6,816 bases of DNA from Helicobacteraceae bacterium (GTDB taxonomy: Bacteria > Campylobacterota > Campylobacteria > Campylobacterales > Sulfurimonadaceae): the NCBI GenBank assembly GCA_015488855.1, contig WFMY01000135.1, forward strand, positions 1-6,816, in the 5' to 3' direction. Made by a program: the position numbers and the translations under genes. Positions within the stretch are counted from its first letter, which is position 1. Each line of letters opens with the position of its first letter. Below the pieces are notes generated by a model that worked only from the letters and a program-made list of their open reading frames with translations, did no database searches and was not told the DNA's origin. Of this stretch, positions 1-5,139 are shown piece by piece.

Positions 1-93
1 GAGCTTTTGTTGTTACTTTTGTTACTTCTTGTTGTGATAGCCTATGTTGTGTATAAGATAAAAACAAAGAAAAAAGTAATACCAGAAGAATAA
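1..93 (+). CDS. C-terminal end of an unidentified membrane protein (5' partial)
   Basis: Frame 1 is open from the first base to a double stop (TAA TAA at 91-96), giving 30 visible residues. They begin with Glu and a run of nine leucines, continue through Val, Ile, Ala and Tyr to about residue 18, then switch to a lysine-rich tail ending in Pro-Glu-Glu. This is a C-terminal transmembrane helix followed by a short basic tail, which by the positive-inside rule is probably cytoplasmic. The start and all family-defining parts lie outside the window, so no function can be given. The gene ends 54 bases before the sdhA-like gene on the same strand, so the two could be co-transcribed. It does not resemble a CCG-domain anchor subunit, but only the last 30 residues can be judged. 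Confidence 0.6.
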   Translation, partial: ELLLLLLLLLVVIAYVVYKIKTKKKVIPEE

Positions 94-114
94 TAAACCA
101 ATAAAACGATAAAA

Positions 115-138
115 TCCTAAAAATAAGTAGTTTTAGGA
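115..138 (+). promoter_or_regulatory. Stem-loop covering the sdhA ribosome binding site
   Basis: TCCTAAAA (115-122) and TTTTAGGA (131-138) form a perfect 8-bp inverted repeat around an 8-base loop. The right arm contains most of the Shine-Dalgarno AGGAG (135-139), which sits 8 bases before the ATG at 148. In the transcript the left arm would act as an anti-Shine-Dalgarno. No T-run follows, so it does not look like an intrinsic terminator. It could also be a DNA operator. The pairing is visible in the sequence; the regulatory role is inferred. Confidence 0.45.
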
Positions 139-147
139 GCTTGTCGT

Positions 148-1743
148 ATGCAAAGTGATGTTTTAGTCGTTGGTGCAGGTGGAGCTGGTTTAGTAGCCGC
201 TCTTTTTGCATATGAAAATGGTGCAAAAGTTACCATACTTACAAAAGATTATCCCACAAGAAGTCAGACTTGTATGGCTCAAGGTGGTATCAATGCAGTC
301 CTTCCCCATGCTCAAGATGATAGCATAAAATCCCACATACAAAATACTTTAAAATCAGCCCATGGCATTGCCGATGAAGCTGCAGTAGAAAGATTATGTA
401 CAAATGCACCAAAAGCTATAGAGTTTTTAGATAGCATAGGTGTACCATTCTCTCGCACAAAAGATGATGAGATAGCTCAAAGAAGACTAGGTGGAGCTAG
501 TGGAGACAGGGCTTGTTACGCACAAGACTATACAGGCTTAAAAATTCTTCATACTCTTTATGACAGAGTTTTAGAAGCTGGCATTCAAATCTTGAGTGAT
601 AGATATCTTCTTGAGATTTTTCGTGATGAGCAAGGTGAAGTTGTGGGTGGTGTGAGTGTCCTCAATAAACGAAGTGGGGAGCTAGAAGAGTATAGTGCAT
701 CGAGTGTTATCTTGGCAACTGGAGGCTACGCAAAGATTTATGAGCGTCACTCTACAAATGCAACAGGTTCAACAGGAGATGGCATCGCTGCAGCATTTCG
801 AGCAGGGGTAAGGTTGAGTGATATGGAGTTTGTGCAGTTCCATCCAACAGCGCTTAAAAGCTCCTCTATCCTCATAAGTGAAAGTGCTAGAGGTGCTGGA
901 GGGCATCTTCTCAACTCTAAAGGGGAGCGATTTGTTAATGAGCTTTTACCCAGAGATGAGGTCGCTCGTGCTATGGATGATGCGATGCAAAAGGGCGAGG
1001 ATATCTTTTTGGATATCAGACATCTTGGGGAAAAGTTTATTGATGAGGAGTTACCTCAAGAGAGAAAACTAGCAAAACTTTATGAGGGTATCGACCCAGT
1101 CAAAGATCTTCTCCCTGTTAAGCCAGTCGCACACTATACTATGGGTGGCATAGAGGTAGATGCACACTCAAGTACAAATCTCAAAGGTTTATATGCTGTT
1201 GGAGAGTGTGCTAACCATAAAGTCCATGGAGCCAACAGACTTGGAGGAAACTCCCTTTTAGAACTCATAGTTTTTGGTCGTGAGGCGGGAGAAAATGCTG
1301 CAAACTATGCAAGTAGATCAGACAAACGAGCATATAAACGAACAAAAAATATTTTAGAGTCTATCAAAGAGTTCACAAGTGAGAGAAATTTTTATGACAA
1401 AAGAGCCACTTTAGGAGATCTTTTTTATGAAAATGTGGGGATAAAAAAAGACAAAAAGAGACTGCTCTCAACCTTAGAGAGCATCTCTGAGATGCGCAAA
1501 GAGTTACCAAAAATGGGTCCAAAAGATAGATCTAAAATCTACAATACAAATCTTATAGAGTTTTTAGAATTTACAAATATGCTTGAACTCTCCGAGATAA
1601 TATTGCTCGGTGCTTTAGAGAGGCAAGAGAGCCGTGGGGCACACTTCAGGGAAGATTTTCCAGATGAAAATGATGCACTCTATAAACTCCATACCCTTGC
1701 ATCTAAAGAGCAAAATCAATTAAAGTTAGAGTTTGGGAGTTAA
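148..1743 (+). CDS. sdhA: Succinate dehydrogenase/fumarate reductase flavoprotein subunit, non-covalent-FAD type
   Basis: This is the catalytic flavoprotein of a succinate:quinone oxidoreductase-family enzyme, interconverting succinate and fumarate. The N-terminal FAD dinucleotide-binding motif is GAGGAG (residues 9-14). Family active-site elements are present: FHPT with His232, Glu245 and Arg248 of the proton path, a catalytic Arg269 in PRDEVARA, His329 in HYTMGGI, Arg364 in GANRLGGNSLLEL, and the C-terminal SRGAH (495-499). RLGGNSL argues against L-aspartate oxidase (NadB). Residue 40 is Gln in PTRSQTCMAQGG, where E. coli SdhA and FrdA have the His that covalently binds FAD. At 531 residues it is compact compared with about 590-660 in classical enzymes. 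There is no Tat or Sec signal, and an in-frame stop at 124-126 excludes a hidden one, so it should act in the cytoplasm. The start is set by AGGAG at 135-139. The sdhB-like gene follows after 3 bases. It could equally be named frdA. Confidence 0.9.
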   Translation: MQSDVLVVGAGGAGLVAALFAYENGAKVTILTKDYPTRSQTCMAQGGINAVLPHAQDDSIKSHIQNTLKSAHGIADEAAVERLCTNAPKAIEFLDSIGVPFSRTKDDEIAQRRLGGASGDRACYAQDYTGLKILHTLYDRVLEAGIQILSDRYLLEIFRDEQGEVVGGVSVLNKRSGELEEYSASSVILATGGYAKIYERHSTNATGSTGDGIAAAFRAGVRLSDMEFVQFHPTALKSSSILISESARGAGGHLLNSKGERFVNELLPRDEVARAMDDAMQKGEDIFLDIRHLGEKFIDEELPQERKLAKLYEGIDPVKDLLPVKPVAHYTMGGIEVDAHSSTNLKGLYAVGECANHKVHGANRLGGNSLLELIVFGREAGENAANYASRSDKRAYKRTKNILESIKEFTSERNFYDKRATLGDLFYENVGIKKDKKRLLSTLESISEMRKELPKMGPKDRSKIYNTNLIEFLEFTNMLELSEIILLGALERQESRGAHFREDFPDENDALYKLHTLASKEQNQLKLEFGS

Positions 1744-1746
1744 ATT

Positions 1747-2460
1747 ATGAAGATAAATATAAAAAGATATACTAACGAAACTACCCCCAAGGAAGAGTTC
1801 CTCGACTATGAGGTCAATTTAGAGAGACCAACCTTACTTGAGGTACTTTATGAGATAAAAATCAACCAAGATGCTACGCTTACTTACTCTAGTGGATGCA
1901 GAAGTAGCGTATGTGGAAGTTGTGCTATGCGTGTGAATGGTAGAGAGGTTTTAGCATGTGCATACAAGGTGCAAGATGGAGATAGAGTAGAACACCTTGG
2001 AAATGTTGAAGTGATCCGTGACTTAGTTGTTAACATGGATAAAGCTTTGGAGTTTAATGCCAAATCAAAAGCATGGCTCTCGCAAAAAAATCCTAATGCA
2101 AAACTCTCCATAGCAGATGAAAAGATAAATGAGATACAAAGTGACTGCATCTTGTGTGGGAGTTGTTATAGTGTTTGTCCTGTATATAGTGTCAATGATG
2201 CCTTTAAGGGTCCTTTTGCATTAACAAGAGTCTGGAAATATGTGAGTGATAAAAGGGAGTTAGATGCACAGGTGAAGATAGCTACTATCCAGTCAGATGG
2301 GATTTGGGATTGTACCCTTTGCAATGAGTGTACAGTAGTGTGTCCGCAAGGCATCTCCTCTAAGGCAGACATAGAAAAACTACGAATGAGATCAGCTAGC
2401 TTTGGTTATAGTGACCCCAACTTTGCCAATATGGACTTTGGTGGCGGACTTAGTTTTTAA
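1747..2460 (+). CDS. sdhB: Succinate dehydrogenase/fumarate reductase iron-sulfur subunit with a fourth Cys at the third cluster
   Basis: This subunit carries electrons between the flavin of SdhA and the quinone or other partner. The N-terminal plant-ferredoxin-like domain binds [2Fe-2S] through Cys51, Cys56, Cys59 and Cys71. The C-terminal domain has two complete CxxCxxCxxxCP motifs, Cys134/137/140/144 and Cys189/192/195/199. In classical SdhB and FrdB the second motif lacks the Cys192 equivalent, leaving a [3Fe-4S] site. Here the extra Cys suggests a second [4Fe-4S], as described for archaeal-type (type E) SdhB. The length, 237 residues, is normal, and no CCG domain is fused at the C-terminus. 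GGGAG at 1735-1739, inside the end of sdhA, serves as ribosome binding site, so the two genes should be translated from one mRNA. No cytochrome b or CCG anchor gene follows. The family call is firm; direction of catalysis and electron partner are inferred. Confidence 0.9.
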   Translation: MKINIKRYTNETTPKEEFLDYEVNLERPTLLEVLYEIKINQDATLTYSSGCRSSVCGSCAMRVNGREVLACAYKVQDGDRVEHLGNVEVIRDLVVNMDKALEFNAKSKAWLSQKNPNAKLSIADEKINEIQSDCILCGSCYSVCPVYSVNDAFKGPFALTRVWKYVSDKRELDAQVKIATIQSDGIWDCTLCNECTVVCPQGISSKADIEKLRMRSASFGYSDPNFANMDFGGGLSF

Positions 2461-2469
2461 CTGACCTTA

Positions 2470-2498
2470 TGTTATAATCGCTTATAAAATATAAAAGG
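2470..2498 (+). promoter_or_regulatory. Promoter and ribosome binding site of yajQ
   Basis: A perfect extended -10, TGTTATAAT (2470-2478), lies just after the sdhB stop. With a 17-base spacer the -35 position would be TTAGTT (2450-2455), a weak match. That is common in Campylobacterota, whose sigma-70 promoters rely on the -10 and upstream T-rich DNA. Transcription would begin near 2485, giving a leader of about 20 bases. The Shine-Dalgarno AAAAGG (2493-2498) is 8 bases before the ATG at 2507. YajQ is therefore probably transcribed independently of sdhAB, at least in part. Confidence 0.55.
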
Positions 2499-2506
2499 CT
2501 CATATT

Positions 2507-3004
2507 ATGGCTTCAGAACACTCGTTTGATATCAGTGCAAAGATAGATATGCAAAACTTTAAAAACGCGATAAACCTCGTAGACCGTGAGGTTGCTAACC
2601 GTTATGATTTCAAAGGGACTGCTTACGAAATAAACTTTAAAGAGAAAGAAAAAGTGTTGGTACTCATCGCTTCAAGTGATAACAAACTTGATGCTCTTAA
2701 AGATATAGTTGTTAGTAAGTTTTTAAAACAAGGACTTAACTCTAAAGTCCTTGATGAGTTACGAGTTGAAGATAGTTCAGGTGGAAACCGTAAAGCAACT
2801 TTCAAAGTTGTTGACTATATAGAGTCTAAAGAAGCCAAAAAAATCACAGCCGATATCAAAAAGATGAAGTTAAAAGTGACAGCCATCATAGAGGGTGATA
2901 GCATTCGAGTGAAGGGGAAAAAACTCGATGAATTGCAAAAAGTGATGGCTGAGATAAAACAGGGTGAGTGGGATGCACCCCTTGTTTTTGACAATATGCG
3001 ATAG
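2507..3004 (+). CDS. yajQ: YajQ family nucleotide/cyclic-di-GMP-binding protein
   Basis: The 165-residue product matches the YajQ (UPF0234) family in full. It starts with the typical SFDI segment (residues 6-9). It continues with REVANRYDFKGT, DNKLDALKDIV, the KKI...KKMKLKV...I.GD.IRVKGK block (131-158) and an ending close to the family's GD..P..F.N.R. The length agrees with E. coli YajQ at about 163. The family forms two ferredoxin-like domains. E. coli YajQ was reported to bind nucleotides and tRNA, and the Xanthomonas homologue binds cyclic di-GMP and affects transcription. The cellular job in Campylobacterota is not established. No signal peptide or membrane segment is seen, so it is cytoplasmic. 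It has its own promoter candidate and a 52-base gap before the next gene, which may share its transcript. Confidence 0.93.
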   Translation: MASEHSFDISAKIDMQNFKNAINLVDREVANRYDFKGTAYEINFKEKEKVLVLIASSDNKLDALKDIVVSKFLKQGLNSKVLDELRVEDSSGGNRKATFKVVDYIESKEAKKITADIKKMKLKVTAIIEGDSIRVKGKKLDELQKVMAEIKQGEWDAPLVFDNMR

Positions 3005-3056
3005 GTTGAACACATTGCATAATTTGGGATGAAAAAACTTAAAAAAGGGATAACAG

Positions 3057-3797
3057 ATGCAAAAGATGACCATAGCAGAGGCTGCTGAGTTTTTTGGAAT
3101 CTCAAAAGAGGCTATTTATAACAGGGTAAGAAGAGGATCTTTACTTGTTGAGATGATAGATGGAGAGAAGTATGTTTATGCGGATGAAAATGCAAGTGTA
3201 AAGATGGAATCTTCTCCCAAAAAACCTCGTGCCAAATCAACGACACAAAGAGCATCAAAAACAACCCAAAAGTATAATGATAGATACTACAGCCTCCTTG
3301 AAGAACAAAATACAAAACTCCAAGAAAAAGTAGAAAACCTCGAAGGTGAAACACGCTCACTTAGAGATCAAAAAGAGCAGATGCTCATAGATGAACGCAT
3401 CAAGATAGAACAAATCTATAAAGATAAAGATGAGCAACTTAAAGGTATTATCAATGCAATCTCTTCTAAGTTGATGCTTGGTACGCCCGTAAATGAAATC
3501 GATGCTGACATAATCGAGTATGATTCTCAAGAAAATAAATTTGAAGAAGCCAGCCTATCAAAACCTTCAAATAAAACAAAAAAACAAAAAAAATCTAAAG
3601 CCTTCAAAAAAAGTGAACAAAGCATACTCACATCTTTGAACAAATATTTAAAAGCAAGAGACTTCTCAAAAAAGAAACGAAAAAAGATAAAAGTAAGATT
3701 TGAAGAAAATGCAAAAAAAGATGAAAGAGTTATCATCCTCAATAATAAATTTTATATAGATTTAGCAAAGTACAGTTACAAAGACTATTCGCTATAA
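3057..3797 (+). CDS. Helix-turn-helix, coiled-coil, lysine-rich protein of unknown function
   Basis: I do not recognise this as a named family. Residues 1-42 read as a short winged helix-turn-helix of the MerR/excisionase kind: MTIAEAAEFFGISKEAIYN, then RVRRGSLL and a VEMIDGEKYVY wing. A basic Ser/Thr/Pro linker follows (about 45-73). Residues 74-130 have the heptad character of a dimerising coiled coil. An acidic stretch (145-165) leads into a strongly basic segment (172-222) with many Lys-Lys and Lys-Lys-Lys clusters. The protein ends in a short hydrophobic and aromatic tail. This fits a cytoplasmic dimeric DNA-binding protein with a second nucleic-acid contact at the C-terminus. Its targets are unknown. 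The start has AAGGGA at 3045-3050, 6 bases upstream, and a second in-frame ATG three codons later. The lysine-rich region comes from long A-tracts in the DNA. Confidence 0.8.
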   Translation: MQKMTIAEAAEFFGISKEAIYNRVRRGSLLVEMIDGEKYVYADENASVKMESSPKKPRAKSTTQRASKTTQKYNDRYYSLLEEQNTKLQEKVENLEGETRSLRDQKEQMLIDERIKIEQIYKDKDEQLKGIINAISSKLMLGTPVNEIDADIIEYDSQENKFEEASLSKPSNKTKKQKKSKAFKKSEQSILTSLNKYLKARDFSKKKRKKIKVRFEENAKKDERVIILNNKFYIDLAKYSYKDYSL

Positions 3798-3806
3798 ATC
3801 TTATGT

Positions 3807-3834
3807 TTCATCCTGATGCTTTTGATGAATTTTT
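3807..3834 (+). terminator. Weak candidate intrinsic terminator
   Basis: TTCATC (3807-3812) can pair with GATGAA (3824-3829) around an 11-base loop, and five T residues follow (3830-3834). The position, 10 bases after the stop of the helix-turn-helix gene, is right for a terminator. The stem is short and only a third G+C, so it would be weak. The pairing is visible; termination is a guess. Confidence 0.25.
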
Positions 3835-3846
3835 GAATTGAGATTA

Positions 3847-3890
3847 TGGACAAACTAAGCTAAATTGTAGGATAATTATATCTACAAGGA
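3847..3890 (+). promoter_or_regulatory. Promoter candidate, dyad and ribosome binding site of the mla-like operon
   Basis: TGGACA (3847-3852) and GATAAT (3871-3876) are separated by 18 bases, and each matches the sigma-70 consensus at five of six positions. The inverted repeat TTGTAG (3865-3870) / CTACAA (3882-3887), with an 11-base AT-only-but-one spacer, brackets the -10. Its right arm runs into the Shine-Dalgarno AAGGA (3886-3890). The dyad could be an operator placed to block RNA polymerase, or a leader hairpin that partly hides the ribosome binding site. Both elements are visible; their function is inferred. Confidence 0.4.
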
Positions 3891-3898
3891 TATGAAGC

Positions 3899-4687
3899 GT
3901 GGTTTTAAGATTTATAGAAGGTGTTGGCGATAAAACTATCAATATAGTTCTTGAATTTTTCGAGGCTCTGAAGTTTATATTTTTGTGCATAACCCACATG
4001 TTGATTCCTGCGAGTTATAATCCTGCAATGCGTATGGTACTCACAAAACAGATCTACTTTACCTCTGTTGGAATCCTGCCACTCTTTAGTATGATGGCGA
4101 TGTTTTTTGGCTCTATCATCATTGGGATTGTCATTGTCCTAGCTACGGAGTACAACTTAGAGAAGAGCATAGGCTCTATCATCATTAACTTTGTGCTTGA
4201 TGAGTTTTCCCCTTTTTTTACAGCCCTTTTGATCTCACTTCGTTCAGGAACAGCCATCAATACTGAGATAGCCGTGATGAATGTCAATAAGGAGTTAAAT
4301 ACTCTGAAGCAATACAATATTGACTTAATAGACTATCTTTTTCTTCCACGCATCATAAGTGGGATGATAAGTGTCACCTCTTTGTCTATCGTGTTTGCCA
4401 TCATTATGCTCAGTAGTGGGTATCTCTTTACTCTTTTTTATATGAATATGGATTTGCATACCTATCAAAATCTTCTTCTTGGAGCTGTTGAGATACAAGA
4501 TATTGTAATGCTTATCTTAAAGGGTCTAGCTTTTGGTTTTGTAATCACGCTTATCCCCATATATAGTGGTTTAAAAACTACCCATAGTTATACAGCTATT
4601 CCTATCTCTGTGCTTAATGGTATGGTGAAGCTCTTTATAGCTATCTTTTTAATTGAGGTGTTATCATTAGTAATTCAATCAATTTAA
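3899..4687 (+). CDS. mlaE: MlaE-family ABC permease of an MCE lipid-transport system
   Basis: This is the inner-membrane permease that forms the lipid channel of Mla/MCE transporters. Its 262 residues match the family length. An amphipathic N-terminal interfacial helix (about 1-38) precedes five hydrophobic segments near 52-81, 88-115, 148-178, 199-224 and 240-261. The family's central conserved block is recognisable at 111-142, with RSGTAINTEIAVMNVN corresponding to the usual R-x-G-x-A-x-x-x-E-x-x-x-M pattern. The C-terminal region that is normally Gly-rich reads GLKTTHSYTAIPISV, which is less typical. The start is GTG at 3899 with AAGGA 8 bases upstream. An ATG at 3892 is in another frame and stops after 13 codons. 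The gene opens an operon with an ATPase-like remnant, an MlaD-like protein and a lipoprotein. I recall the same order for C. jejuni iamB/iamA and neighbours. Confidence 0.87.
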   Translation: MVLRFIEGVGDKTINIVLEFFEALKFIFLCITHMLIPASYNPAMRMVLTKQIYFTSVGILPLFSMMAMFFGSIIIGIVIVLATEYNLEKSIGSIIINFVLDEFSPFFTALLISLRSGTAINTEIAVMNVNKELNTLKQYNIDLIDYLFLPRIISGMISVTSLSIVFAIIMLSSGYLFTLFYMNMDLHTYQNLLLGAVEIQDIVMLILKGLAFGFVITLIPIYSGLKTTHSYTAIPISVLNGMVKLFIAIFLIEVLSLVIQSI

Positions 4688-4710
4688 AATTTTACTCAGA
4701 TAGTGAGGAG

Positions 4711-5139
4711 ATGGAAGAGATCTTAAAAGAGATAGAGCAGTATTGTCTCATCTCTATAGATACACCACTCCTAGCCAACTTAAATATGATCGAAAATATT
4801 GCCCTCATTCCAGAAGTGCATAAACACACAAGCATTAAAAAAGCTCAAGAGTTAGCACAGAACTCTCTAGCGAAGATAGACAAAGAAAATATAGCTCTTA
4901 AAAGAATGCATCAGCTCAATGAAGTGGAGATATTTTATGTACTAATAGCTCGTGCTTTGATGGATGAAAGAGAGACCATCGTCATTGTTAATCCTTTATC
5001 AATTCTCAAGCATGTAGAATTTTTAGCAATTGCAATGAAAAATTTAGCTATATTAAATGAGGAAAAAAATATAATTATATTAGAAAATGATATCAATAGA
5101 TTTCATTATGAAGGGATGTGGGTGTTTAATGGCATATAA
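4711..5139 (+). CDS. Degenerate ABC ATPase (MlaF-like) lacking the Walker A half
   Basis: The product resembles only the second half of an MlaF-type ATPase. TPLLANLNMIENIAL (18-32) matches the stretch after the Q-loop. Residues 33-66 are the helical subdomain. LNEVE (69-73) sits where LSGGQ is expected, followed by a good IARAL (79-83). IVIVNPL (90-96) replaces Walker B hydrophobics-Asp-Glu. IIILEND (121-127) replaces the strand and TH-Asp of the switch region, and MWVFNG (136-141) closes the domain. The N-terminal 80-100 residues with Walker A are absent, and the permease gene ends 23 bases upstream, so there is no room for them. Catalysis of ATP hydrolysis is therefore not expected. The reading frame is intact and overlaps mlaD by 11 bases, arguing for a kept, translated protein. 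The true start is uncertain: GAGGAG abuts the ATG, and the frame is open back to 4657. It may be a decaying gene instead. Confidence 0.65.
   Translation: MEEILKEIEQYCLISIDTPLLANLNMIENIALIPEVHKHTSIKKAQELAQNSLAKIDKENIALKRMHQLNEVEIFYVLIARALMDERETIVIVNPLSILKHVEFLAIAMKNLAILNEEKNIIILENDINRFHYEGMWVFNGI

Noticed and set aside
148..1743. L-aspartate oxidase (NadB) as the identity of the flavoprotein, suggested by the similar length and missing FAD-linking His
   Set aside because: RLGGNSL, HYTMGGI and the C-terminal SRGAH fit SdhA/FrdA, and an SdhB-type iron-sulfur subunit is encoded 3 bases downstream.
2988..3023. Promoter for the helix-turn-helix gene from a perfect TTGACA (2988-2993) and CATAAT (3018-3023)
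   Set aside because: The spacer is 24 bases, too long for sigma-70, and no -10 lies at 16-18 bases. The TTGACA is within the end of yajQ and probably chance.
2815..3105. 96-residue open frame on the - strand across the end of yajQ and the start of the helix-turn-helix gene
   Set aside because: It is antisense to two supported genes, and its hydrophobic, Phe/Ser-rich composition is what reverse-complemented Lys/Glu-rich coding sequence gives.
3892..3933. ATG at 3892 as the start of the mlaE gene
   Set aside because: Its frame stops after 13 codons and AAGGA is only 1 base upstream. The GTG at 3899 has an 8-base spacer and leads into the full MlaE frame.
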